From: Platanthera guangdongensis
Lineage: Eukaryota > Streptophyta > Magnoliopsida > Asparagales > Orchidaceae
Length of the DNA stretch: 64,000 nucleotides
NCBI GenBank assembly: GCA_039583875.1
Contig: CM077167.1
Location: 153,405,010 to 153,469,009 of the forward strand
Reading direction: 5' to 3'
In this document: positions 53,020 to 63,689 of the stretch, in pieces
Position numbering within the stretch: the first letter of the stretch is position 1
How the letters are laid out: every line of letters begins with the position of its first letter
Notes under the pieces: generated by a model
What the model was told of the DNA's origin: nothing
Seen by the model: the letters and a program-made list of their open reading frames with translations, nothing else
Databases searched by the model: none
Made by a program: the position numbers and the translations under genes

Positions 53020-54723
53020 CTCCCCCTCAAGTTGGAGCATATATATCTACCATGCTCAGCTTGCTATAAACCTCCTCGGAAGGAGTAACTAGCTTGGTGA
53101 AGAAATCAGCTAGTTTTCTCTCTGAAGTAACGAATGGTGTGCATATTTAATTCTTCGAAATCTCCTCTCTAATGAAGTGGCAATCAACCTCGATATGTTG
53201 CATCCTCTCGTGGAAGACAAGATTCCTCAAAATATATATATGGATGTCTTGTTGTCATAGAATATTGGCAGAGGATGATCATAAAGCTCACCAAAATCAA
53301 GCATAAGTTTTTGTAACCACTTCATCTCGCAAGTAGTTAGAGCCATGCTCCTATACTCAGCTTCTGCGCTCGACCTGGAGATAACAACTTGTTTTTTGCT
53401 CTTCCAGCTGACCAAATTCCCACCAACAAAAGTACAGAATCCAGATGTGGGCTTCCTATCTCATTTAGCATCTACATAATTCACATCAGAATGTGCCTCA
53501 AACTTCAAATGTCTCCTTTTCTAAAACAAAATCCCTTTCCCTGTAGCACCTGTCACATACTTTAGAATCTTCATTGCCGACTGTAGATGACACTCCTTAG
53601 GAGCTTGCATAAACTAACTCACTCTTCCAACAACATAGTAAATATCCGATCTTGTGAGTGTCAGATAAATGAGTTTCCCCACAAGCCATCTGTACCGGGT
53701 GACATCCTCAAGAAGAGGTAAGTCCTCACTCCAAAACTTGTCATCTCCAACCAACATCGGAGAACGAGTAGGTTTAGGTCCAAGAAGACATGTCTCTTTT
53801 AAAAGGTCCAAGGCATACTTTCTCTGTGAAAGAACAACTGACCCTGGTCTCCTGGATATCTCAATGTCAAGGAAATACTTCGGAGATCCCATATCTTTAG
53901 TAACAAAATGCTTAAGGATATGCTTCTTGGTCATTTCCACACCTTCTCTATCATCCTCGGTGAGAAGAATATCATCCACATAAACAGTAAGGACAACAAG
54001 ACCAGCTAATGCCTTGGGACATAATAACGAGTGATCTGTAGCACTTCTAGCAAACCCAATCAACAAAATGACCTTATTGAACTTGTCAAACCAGGCCCTG
54101 GGACTTTGCTTAAGGTCGTAGATTATATTTCGCAGTTTACAGACCTGAGACTACACCTGAGCAACATACCCGGGAGGTTGCTCCATATAGACAGTTTCTT
54201 GTAAATCACCATAAAGAAAGGCATTCTTCACATCCAGCTGAGACATGTCCTAGTCTCTATAGAAGGCGATAGAAAAAAGGACATGGATTGTAGTAATCCG
54301 CGCCATAGGAGAGAAAGTGTCAAATAAATCCACTCCAGAAGTCTGCGTAAAACCTTTGGCAACAAGCCGGGCCTTATAACGATCAATTGACCAATCAGGC
54401 AGAAACTTAATAATAAAGACCTGGTGACAGCTAACCGTGTCAGCACTGGGAGGCGTAGGAAAAAGAGTCCAAGTACCCCATTTAGTAAGAGTACACATCT
54501 CTTCATCTATAGCAGCTTTCCAATGAGGGATGACAAGAGCTTCTTGATACGAAGCAGGAACAACATTAGCCGAGAGGGCCAGAGCAAAGCTCTTAGATGA
54601 AGGAAAGAGCCTGGCATAAGAGACCACAGCCTGAACAAGATGTTTGGTGCAGGAGGGAAAACCTTTCTGAAGAGCAATCGGAAGATCAAGATCATACCTG
54701 TCTACGGTATCAACCCCATCCAA
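53020..54723 (-). pseudogene. pol: C6 pol: reverse transcriptase and RNase H
   Basis: Purine tract CAACTTGAGGGGGAG precedes the [62 protein letters not shown]. After a frameshift come VVLTVYVDDILLTEDD (catalytic YVDD, about 53985-53960), DIEISRRPGSVVLSQRKYAL and YRWLVGKLIYLTLTRSDI. RNase H: WKSKKQVVISRSSAEAEYR, LPIFYDNKTSIYI (53415-53227). Several stops. The 53020-53226 end has pol-like remnants. This is a Ty1/copia RT clearly different from that of C1, C2 and C5. Confidence 0.85.
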
Positions 54724-55485
54724 AGAGGAGACTACTGGCTTGGGAACTGATTGCAGTATCTAGGGAGAAGTGTCAAAAGGAGAAGAATCAGAAATAGGAG
54801 AACAAGAAAGCAGGGCAGGCTCTAGAAGCGGTGCCAGTACAACTAGAGAAGGATAAGAACTATCAGAAGCAAAAGGAAGAGAGGGAGAAGAAAAGAAGTG
54901 AGCATTCTCAAACAAAGTAACATCTACTGACACATACTATTTCCGAAGAACAGGATCAAAATAGCGATACCCTTTCTGTGTCGGACAATAGCCCAAAAAG
55001 ATGCACTTCACAAAACGAGGAGAGAGTTTGTCACGTCCAGAAGCAGGAGTGTGAACAAACGATGTGCAACCAAAGATACGAAGAGGTAAGGGAAAGAGTG
55101 TCCCATTAGGATAGAGAATAGAAAAGGGAGTTTTGTCATTGAGAATCGAAGACGGAACTCGATTAATGAGAAAACACGAAAGAAGAACTGCATGACCCCA
55201 ATATGACCGGGGAATATGCATATGAGTAAGAAGACTATGACCACATCTAAAAGATGGTGATTCTTACGTTCAACAACACCATTTTATTACGAAGTATAAG
55301 GGCAAGTAGTTTTATGGACCACGCCATGATCTAAACAAAACAAAGTAATCTGATGACAAAGGTAATCCTTAGCATTATCAGTATGAAGAATTTTAATGTG
55401 TATCAAATTGCGTATAGATTTCATTATAAAAGGCAGAAAAAATAGAAATCTCAAGCGTTCGCGGATCTCAGAGAAAAAATCATCG
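54724..55485 (-). pseudogene. pol: C6 pol: integrase C-terminal half
   Basis: YWGHAVLLSCFLINRVPSSI, KTPFSILYPNGTLFPLPLRI, FGCTSFVHTPASGRDKLSPR and FVKCIFLGYCPTQKGYRYF are standard copia integrase tail features (55221-54937). Upstream to 55485 remnants of the catalytic core are broken by stops. The remaining core is on the other side of the solo LTR. 54724-54936 is the Ser/Pro-rich linker to RT. Confidence 0.8.
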
Positions 55486-55565
55486 TGAAACTCTATGGGT
55501 AGATAGCTAGGGGGTGAATAGGTGGATCAAATATAACCACGTACACCGAAAAAATCATCAATGAA
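55486..55565 (-). repeat. Extra SIRE-type LTR end fragment and target copy
   Basis: TGAAACTCTATGGGTAG...CTAGGGGGTGAATAGGTG (55486-55525) repeats the end of the adjacent solo LTR. After an unrelated piece, GAAAAAATCATC (about 55548-55559) repeats the target at about 55474-55485. It looks like a small duplication produced at insertion or repair. Confidence 0.6.
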
Positions 55566-56495
55566 TGAAACTCAAGCCTATGGGTAGAGCTCTAGCTATT
55601 AGCACCTAGGGGGTGAATAGGTGACCTCAGGCACCTTAAAAATTCCTTAAGAGGTGCAGTTGATTCATCGCTGCTCGTCCTTATTGCAAATACCGGAATA
55701 ATATTATCACAGTTTATAGCACACACACAGCACAAGTAAAGAACAGTACACAGCACACACAGAATTTTATAGTGGTTTCCCTATCTAAGGTACATCCACT
55801 TTCCCCTTCTTCCTCACTAGCAATGTGCTAGATAAGGTTATAGCTCCTCCTTTTCAACTCGGATCCAAAGATCCTACAGGCTCAGTTTTTGTCAAGAAAC
55901 CTACACTCAGACCAACTAGTCCTACCTTAGAGATTCCCTCAATCTCCTATCTCAGGCCCTCTTAAGAACACTACCTTAGCATTTATAGAATAGGCCTACA
56001 ACTCAGTGATTTACCCAAACCACCTACCTCAGGTCCCTCCAGAATCCGACCTCAGCTTTTATAATTTAGGCTTACAATCTCAGTGAAAAGAATCTCCTAC
56101 CCACTCAAATCTCTAGGAGATATTACAATATAAAGTGATAAAATAAAACTCAAAAAACAGAAAACCTGTAATCTGATATATCTGTTTACATAGATTCTTC
56201 AAATTAGCTGCAATTGGATTTCTTCTTAATAGATCTGCAGACTGAAAAGTTCCTTCTCTGAATCAGCAATCTTCTTGATGTTGATCAACGTGAATACCTT
56301 AAAGATATTATTGATCAGATACAACTAGATCTTCAGATCAACCAAGTAAAAGGGATCTGAGGATCTTCTTAAAGACCTTCGTCTTCTTCCTCTTTCTCGA
56401 ATATGTCGCCTAGTTAGGACTTGGAAGAAATTAGAACGAGAAATTCTAATTGCTTGATTTGATCTGTCGGTTGTCCTTTTTGATTTGACTCTCTC

Positions 56496-56586
<91 letters not shown>

Positions 56587-57494
56587 AGGCAGCACTACCT
56601 ATTTATAAACTTTGCAGATGACTGGATTCTGTTTGATGACGTCAGCAACATACATCAATCCTTCCTTGACTTGTTTCTGTTGAAGTATTAGTTTACCACA
56701 ACTGACTTGATAGTTCTGACATGTCTTGACATGTTTGGTGTCGACTTAGCATATTCTAAAACAAAAGCGACGAGATGTTCCAGATGTATCAACACATGTG
56801 TTGAGATATCTTAGTAGTCTCATCACATTCTAACTTGAAGTAATTTTCATCAGAAGTTGAAAGTGTCGAGACAGTTGACTTGTCTCAACACACCTATTAT
56901 CTGGGTCAACATCTCTTAATACTGTCTTGTGTCGATACAGTTAGATTGTCTCGACACACTCTGTCAACTATGTCGACATCTTTTGATTCTACCTTGTGTC
57001 AAGATAGTGAGATTATCTCGGCACAATCTGCCTATTATGTCGACATCTTCTGATTCTGCCTTGTGTCGAGATAGTGAGATTGTCTCGACACAATCTATCT
57101 ACTATGTCGACATCGTCTGATTCTTCCTTGTGTCAAGACAGTGAGATTGTCTCGACACAATCTGTATGCTGTGTTAACAACTTCTGATTCTGCCTTGTGT
57201 CAAGACAGTTGGTTTATCTCGACATAATTTTACTCAAAATAACTCTCCTCTTTATTTTGTCAAGTATCCTGACTTAGTCTTCAAGGTGTCGAGACAATTG
57301 ACTTGTCTCAACACAGCTTCTGCAAAGCTGTCGACACAATTGAACTGTGTAGACACATTTGTGCTTCGATAAATTTCTTCACTTTAAATCCTGCACATGT
57401 AAACTTAATATACATCAAATACAACTCTGTGTATATCATTAAGGTGATAAGGGCCTTCTCCAAATTAGGTACACAATTCCCAATGTACCCAACA
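55566..57494 (-). repeat. Solo SIRE-type LTR, 1929 bp, in C6
   Basis: Minus strand TGTTGGGTACATTGG (57494) to GAGTTTCA (55566), flanked by perfect ATGAA duplications (55561-55565 and 57495-57499) with no internal region: a solo LTR. The U3 dyad array runs 57350-56740 (GTGTCGAGATAG...TTGTCTCGACAC units of about 62 bp). TATAAATAGG is at 56607-56598, directly followed by a (TA)n run (56502-56582). CTGAGGTAGG words are at 56110-55880, and the stem-loop AGTGGATGTACC/GGGAAACCACT at 55800-55771. No gene. Confidence 0.88.
56502..56582. repeat. (TA)n microsatellite, about 40 units
   Basis: Uninterrupted TATATA run located just downstream of the solo LTR TATA box in LTR orientation. The other SIRE-type LTRs lack it. 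Confidence 0.95.
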
Positions 57495-57499
57495 ATGAA

Positions 57500-58315
57500 T
57501 GTAACAAAATATAAACTACCCCTACCAATAGTTTGAAGGGCAGCAGGATCCCAAATATCAGAATGAACTAAATCAAATAGTTGAGAGGAACTGCGACCTT
57601 GCTTAGCAAGAAAAGAATATCGGTGATGTTTGCCAAACTGAAAAAGCTTCACACTCCAGAGTATAATCGTCGCGAGTAAAATCTGGGAAAAACTGATAAA
57701 GATTCCGAGGAGGAGGATGCCCAAGATGAAGATGCCACTGAAGCAGAGAAGAGGCAGAAAAAGCAGAAGCAATATCAAGGTAGAACAAGCCGCCTCTCTC
57801 AGTCCCGGTAGCAATCACCTCCTTGGAATGAGGAATCTAAAAAGCAAAGTAGAAGCAGTAAAAATAGCTTCACAATGTAATTGTTTACAAAGAGCAGTAA
57901 TGGAAAGAAGATAGCATGGAAAATTCGGGACATAAAGGGTGTCCTATAGTGGAAGAGAGTGAGTGATATGCACAGTGCCATACCAACAAATCGGAGAAGG
58001 AGAACCATCCACAATAAGCATCGAAGGTAACCGGTTGCTCTTGTTCAGAGAAGAGAAAAGGCGCGAATTGTCAGTCATATGATTCGTGGAACCAGAATCA
58101 ATAAGCAACCTACATGTAGTAGCCAACTGAGCTGTTCCAGAAGTATCAAGAGAAGACATGGATGGCCTAGAGGAATCAGCAGATGTTGGACAAAGAAGAG
58201 GATACTTGGTCCAACTGTGATCAACCAAGTGACCAAGCCGGCGAATGAGATCAAAGATGCTTGGAAGAACCACGGCCACCCCATCGACCACCAGTACGGC
58301 CAGCAGAGTTGTCAT
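57500..58315 (-). pseudogene. pol: C6 pol: protease and GAG-pre-integrase
   Basis: Protease LIDSGSTNHMTD (DSG triplet, about 58110-58075), preceded by RLGHLVDHSWTKYP, the remains of a zinc knuckle whose cysteines are largely lost (usual pattern CX2CX4HX4C). GAG-pre-integrase: GGLFYLDIASAF, LQWHLHLGHPPPRNLYQFFP and a remnant near CEAFSVWQ. Integrase start: RSSQLFDLVHSDIWDPAALQ. Stops and frameshifts occur. It ends at the solo LTR. Confidence 0.8.
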
Positions 58316-59009
58316 GACGGGCTGGATGAGCCATAAGGTCAGGAATTAGAGACGGAGAGAGTAGTAGAGGATGTTGAAGAAGAGTGGTAACAATAGATAT
58401 CCGAGTAGCAGTAGCATCTAGAGTCAGAGTATACGCCTCTCCAAGAATTTGCTGATGAGTCGTATCATAGTAATTCGGCAGGCAAAGTAAATAGCAAACA
58501 ACCCGAAGTTCTTGAAAATGCCAGTGTTGCTCGGCCAGATCCGTAGAAAAATGGCAGTGCTAAAGAAGTTCAGCACCAAGAGACTGAACCTCCTGATAGG
58601 CAGAAGCAGGAGTCATGATTAGTCGAGAGAAAAGGTCAGCATACAGAGTATATATCCGGGAAGTTTGAGCTCCCTTGGATTACAAGGCGTCTAGTTGATT
58701 TCAGGCAACCATGACCGTCGGATCATGCCGAATGATAGGAAGTCACTCGTCAGAAAAATTGTTGGCCAACCAATTCTTGACCAATGCATCAGAAGCATCC
58801 CAATCATCAAAAGAAACAGATCCAGAAGGAGGAGAGTCATCAGTTAAATGATGACGTTTGTGTAGAGAATGCAGGAGAAAAATGAAAGATACACTCCAGT
58901 CAGGGTAATTTGGACCTATAAGCTTCGAAGTAGTCCCCAAATTCCTAGACGTAGAGAAGGAAGAAGTAAAAAGAGAAGGAGGAATAGAGAGAGTAGAAGG
59001 AGTGTTCAT
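58316..59009 (-). pseudogene. gag: C6 gag
   Basis: ATG at 59009 (MNTPSTLSIPPS); the capsid region has KLIGPNYPDWSVSFIFLLHS and DWDASDALVKNWLANNF. A stop is at 58743. The frame then continues in decayed form with AYQEVQSLGAELL and LPNYYDTTHQQILGEAYTLT-type segments typical of copia gag. 59010-59493 upstream is leader: purine-rich, no gene; the reading frames there are incidental. Confidence 0.75.
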
Positions 59010-59493
59010 AGAAATAAAAAGAAACTGCATGTTTTCACAGGACAACCCGCACGGACAAACAGCGCGACAAGTCATGCGAACAGGAGATGAGGCTGCACAG
59101 TCTTGGTGTCAGCACACCAGCGGCAAGAAAAATGTCGCGACCAAAATGCGGAGTCCGCAAAAGGGAAGAGAAGCCGCTCAGACAGACAAACAACGAGAAT
59201 AAAAAATCCTACACGGTCAAGATGACAACACAACAGCGGCAAGAAAAAGAAGTCGCGACCAGAATGTGGAACTCGAAGTGGTAGAGGAACCACACAAACA
59301 CAACAAGCTGCAAAGAGGTACGACTAACAAAGAAAGTCAGGCGAATAGAAAAGCCCGGAAGGAAGCAAGCCACAAGCACAGGGAAGGGAAGGGAGAGAAA
59401 CCGGACAAACCGAAAGAAGCCGGACAAACCAGAAGAAGAGGTCGTGCGGCTAAACAAACAAACTGTGATCTGATTGGAGCAAAGGATCGGTTC

Positions 59494-59505
59494 GCTCTGA
59501 TACCA
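59494..59505 (-). other. C6 primer-binding site
   Basis: Minus-strand TGGTATCAGAGC directly after the LTR end CACA at 59506, a full initiator tRNA-Met match. Confidence 0.9.
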
Positions 59506-60163
59506 TGTGAAAAATGAACAAAGAGCTAAATAAATCTCAAATTTTATTGCTCCAAAAAGATAATCATTACATAGGTATGCCCCCTTATTTATAGAAATTG
59601 GGGGAGATGAGAGAATACAATAACCGATGTGGGACTAAATACAAGCAGGGCGGACGACGCGGTTTGATACGGTCAAACCGCCCAATATACAACAAATAAT
59701 ATAACATGAAACTTTAACTCGCAAAGTCGTATATCTGCTCCAGGGAAGACCGCTGAAACAGGCCGCCAGATCGCAACTGTTGCAAGTTATCGGACTACAA
59801 CCACGGGTTGCCACCAGACTACAGCTGCGGTTAACCACCTATCCGCCACTGTGGCTTCAACCAGGCCACTGCGGCTTCAACCAGACCACTGCGGCTTCAA
59901 CCAGACCACTGCGGCTTCAACCAGACCACTGCAGCTTCAACCAAACCATTGCAGCTTCACTCTGCCATACTGTTGTGACTAACCAAAAACCAACTACTGC
60001 AGCTTACTGCTAGACCACTGCGACTTCCTCCAGACCTCCACTGCTACTCCTGACCATAAGATGATGCACACCACCAAACCGCTGGACAAAACCGCCTGGT
60101 CGCTAAGACCAGTAGACCACTGCGGTTTAACATAAGTCTGCTCGGTCTCCACTAGCTCCAACA
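59506..60163 (-). repeat. C6 right LTR, 658 bp
   Basis: Same ends and tandem CCACTGCGGCTTCAACCAGA repeats (about 59866-59950) as the left LTR. It serves as 5' LTR to the left unit and as 3' LTR to the truncated right unit. Confidence 0.9.
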
Positions 60164-60233
60164 CTCCCCCTCAAGTTGGAGCATATATATCTACCATGCC
60201 CAGCTTGCTATAAACCTCCTCGGAAGGAGTAAC
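60164..60233 (-). other. Second C6 internal region, 3' end
   Basis: CTCCCCCTCAAGTTGGAGCA and following bases match 53020-53090 nearly perfectly, so this is polypurine tract plus pol end of a second unit. It is cut by gypsy A' at 60234. Confidence 0.88.
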
Positions 60234-62191
60234 TGTAACGCCCCGAAAGTTGTATTTGAGTTGGTCACGTAAAAAGGGATTTTTGGTGCCAGTTTAGGGG
60301 TACGGCCTAGGACACGGGCATGTCCAAGGCTGTGTCTGGCTGGTGTTTTTGGCTGTTTTCTTCCCGAGAAGGACACGGCTAAGTGACACGGGTGTCTCAT
60401 TGGACACGGGCGTGTGCCTACCCGTGTCCCTACCCGTGTTCTCTTGGGTCGTGTCCATTGTCGTGGCGGTTATGCGCGACACGCCCCCGGACACGGGCGT
60501 GTCGAGGAACCCAACACGGGCGTGTCAGGTGAGACACTTGCTTGTCTTTGCCCGTGTGTCTTTCCTATGTTCGACGATCGTGCCTGGAGTGAGGCACACG
60601 GCCTGGGACACGGTCGTGTTTCAAGCCGTGTTTGGCCCAGGTCTGGAGATTTTTGAACGGATCTGAGCCGATCATTTTCTTTAATTAAGATCCAACGGCC
60701 CAGATGGTTTCCTGCTCTGTTAAGGTCAGGAATAAGGGAGTTAATCCTTCATTTCTCTCTAACCATTCTCTCTCTCTCAAGGAGTTGGAAAGACGAGGAA
60801 GAAGGAAGGGATTCCGGCCGCCGCCGGAGCATCGGAGCACCGTTTCGAAATATGAGAGCGAATATGTGGAGGAAGGTTAGTTGCGAAGATTTCCATCTGT
60901 GTAGTTTTTCCATGGTGCCAAAGCGGACTACAAGGGTAATGATTCTCTACTTGAGCATGTGAAGCTCTTTCTTTCTGCATAGGGAATCCCACTCCCGCGA
61001 GTGTGCGGTGAGTGCGTGGTGTTCCTTGGGGTTGATGTGAATAGTCCCCCTTGTGTTGCATATAGAGTCCGGAATCGAAGTACGGACATAGGCATTGTGT
61101 GTGAAGCCTACCCGGACGTGTATTGTCTGGATCGATGATGTTGCATTTGATATGTTTTGCCGGAGAAGACTCCATGCTTTGGGTTTTTCGGGTTTCTACG
61201 CGGTAGATTACAGCAGGGATCCCTGGAGGTTAGCTTCAAGGCGTACCCAGAAAACTGAGCAGAAGCGTATTGTGCTAACTTGGCGGTCAGGGAACCGGCC
61301 TTGAACATAACTGGGTTATGTGATTGTTTGGAAAATTTGGGATCCGAGAGAAGCTTGGCCCGCGCGTAGGACTTAAATTGACTAGGCGGTGTGAGCAACG
61401 GGCAAGTGGAATTTAACCTAGGCTATGTGGTTCTGTGCGAGAGACCTGAAGACGGGGACTGGCCGTTGGCATAGTTGGGAGCCTTAGATGGTGGTCAGAA
61501 AGGCTAAATGCTCACTTGGTTTCCATCTTTGGGATGGTGGTGAAGCCACGGAATTGACCGGATTCACCGTTAATGTGCCCTGAGTGCACGGGGTGTTTGG
61601 TCATGCAAGCCTACACCTGTGGCGTAGTATAATGGCGCTTTATTATTTTATTAGGCTAATGTTATGCAGGGAAAGAGCACCACCATCCCGAGTTAGGGGC
61701 GGGGTCGTTATAATTTGGTCGGCTTTTGGCTAATCGTTGCTTTGTTTACCACCGTGCGGTGGAATGTGCTTGCAGGTGCTGCGGAGCCGAGTACCAAATA
61801 GCGGGCTGGAGCCCATGTTGCTGTGCTGGCCCTAGAAGGCCAAAGCGAATAGTTGTTTTTATTTTATCATGTGTGGCCGGCCTACAAGCCGATGTATGTA
61901 AGACATGTTTTGATTAAGTGAACATTTGTAAGGCCATAAGGCCATGTCCCCTTTTTAGTGTATTTGGGGTTTCATTCCTCTTGTGTGGATGTGGACATTC
62001 TTGGATATGGATTTAAGATTTGGGTTCTTTCAACTTTAAAAGCTTCCGCTAGAATGCTCTGTGTAGGACGTATAGTCTTAATTGGATAGTTTGAATATTC
62101 TTATGTAACCCTTCCGACTGTCTGTGGTACATGGCGTCGGGTTCCAGCTGGACCTTCTGTTATATGCCATGCGACGGATGGGGGTGTTACA
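60234..62191 (+). repeat. Gypsy A' 5' LTR, 1958 bp
   Basis: TGTAACGCCCC to GGGGTGTTACA. Its U3 array of ACACGGGCGTGTC/CACGGC words (60305-60640) is shorter than in gypsy A, accounting for much of the length difference. From about 60660 on, the body can be followed as the reverse complement of 7980-6440. No gene; frames within are incidental. Confidence 0.85.
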
Positions 62192-62192
62192 A

Positions 62193-62204
62193 TTTGGTAT
62201 CATA
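62193..62204 (+). other. Gypsy A' primer-binding site
   Basis: TTTGGTATCATA one base after the LTR end. It is the tRNA-iMet type with mismatches at the 3' side (CATA in place of CAGA). Confidence 0.7.
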
Positions 62205-62368
62205 CTTCTGGTTACGGTCAGGCTTAAATGAATTCGTGGGCGAATTCTTTTAAGGGGTGGTGAGCACATGTGTGCGTCAATGTTATAACATTAAAAAGAA
62301 CATTCATGTTCATATAGTTGCTTTTTGCAATTTTGTTAGTCACTTATTGGTGTTTTGTACGACTATAG

Positions 62369-63223
62369 GTGACCGGGAGTGGCGCAGAGCCGACAGAACA
62401 TCTGGTTTCTGAGGATTATAGTGCACCCAGTGACGTGCTTGAGACCCCTCCTTCATGTGAAACCATAAGAAGAATCGTTGAAGTGGTGCTCGCTGTGACC
62501 AGTGTACAGCAGGGAAGTAATGTGAAACCTTTTGTCCCTGAGCTGACTTCAATGTCGGGTGGTGTGTTGGATCAAAGGACTTTAAGAAGGCCAGCAGGCC
62601 AGCAGTTGAACATGTCCTTAGTGCAGGGTACGCACTCAGTCGACGAGTATTTGCAGGCGTTCCTTTTCATAAGCCGCTACCCATGCTTTGAATTGGAGAA
62701 CGAATAGTCTATAGTTGATAGATTCTATAATGGGCTGCGTGGTGAGCTGCGAATCCTACTGCTAGGACCAAAACTATTGGGATTCCGAGCCTTGGTGGAG
62801 TCGGCTAGGTCTTTGGAAGTAGATTTGGGGAAGATTCACCTGATGCCAGTGAGTAGGGTATCGAACTCTGCAAATCCTAGGAGGACTGCATCCCGCAGAA
62901 CGTCGAAAGAGGGGGATAGGGCTGGGATTAGCAAAGTTATGTACAATTGTCGAGCTTGTGGCAAGAAAGGGCACCTTGCCCGAGAATGTTTGGATGGTGC
63001 TCAGAAGATTAAGGAAGCTATGTCAAGAGCAGGTAAGGACTCTAGTACTAAGAAACCACAGTTCAAAGGGACAAGTTCAAAGTCGGATGTCCGCAGATAG
63101 AACAAGAAGCTGAAGACTTCAAACTCAACCCCTTCGTCTGGTGCGTTGGGGGAAACTACAAGTCGAGTCCCAGGAGCTTGCTATATCTGCGGAAAAGTGG
63201 GGCATTTTTCCCATACCTGTTAG
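62369..63223 (+). pseudogene. gag: Gypsy A' gag with two zinc knuckles
   Basis: One frame with stops TAG 62705 and TAG 63098. It has VDEYLQAFLFISRYPCFELE and VDRFYNGLRGELRILL, the second half of a Retrotrans_gag domain. The front half (usually with WW and a helix pair) seems deleted, as the distance from the leader is short. Knuckles: CRACGKKGHLARECL (about 62950-62993) and CYICGKVGHFSHTC, ending in TAG at 63221. Both keep CX2CX4HX4C. The start codon is not certain; no ATG precedes the conserved part in this frame. Confidence 0.8.
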
Positions 63224-63689
63224 AATGGATGCTTTATGTCCGAGAGGAAGCCTAATGTGTACAGGCTGGGTCAGCAAGAGGCCAGAAAGCACGCGGTCGT
63301 GGTGACAGGTAAGGTTTAAAATTCTAGCATTTAGCTTTACACACTTGTTGCCTTTGTGCATGTTAGCCTAGAACCACTTGTGCTAAGCTTTGTTTTGAAT
63401 TTCATTTATCCGGCGGGAGCACAGTTCGTTAAAGGGGGCTTCTCATCTCCGTTTGCCCAAAGGAATTGTTTTGCACATCGAAATACCTCTTTCGATGGCA
63501 AAAGACGTTTCGGAGATGTTGTTGTCTTATGGTACTCAATACGCGCAGATAGAATCTGTTGCGTTTAGGTTTGGATTGTGAGTCAATAGTTTGATTTGCA
63601 AGCATTGTTACTACCTCTAGGAGAGTTCAACGTGATCTTTAGTATGGTCAGGCTCTCGGAGCAGCAGGCATACGTTGATCGAAGTTGCT
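63224..63689 (+). pseudogene. pol: Gypsy A' protease region, degraded
   Basis: VVTGKV just after the gag end is the usual lead into the gypsy aspartic protease, but no DSG or DTG triplet is recognisable and stops and shifts are frequent. I can only place it by position. Confidence 0.4.

Larger units (their letters stand above)
52364..60233 (-). mobile_element. C6: Ty1/copia retrotransposon in tandem (LTR-internal-LTR-internal)
   Basis: Minus strand: a 5' LTR (59506-60163) with primer-binding site, gag, protease, integrase, RT, RNase H, purine tract and 3' LTR (52364-53019). To the right of the 5' LTR the sequence is not host flank but the 3' internal end again (60164-60233, equal to 53020-53090), so a second internal unit shares this LTR. 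It is inserted in C5 gag. Not SIRE-type: short LTRs and no ORF3. Cut by a solo SIRE-type LTR at 55566-57494 and by gypsy A' at 60234. Confidence 0.88.

Noticed and set aside
58743..59520. Basic reading frames on the plus strand opposite C6 gag and leader
   Set aside because: They are antisense shadows of the copia gag and leader, Lys/Arg-rich because of purine-rich sequence.
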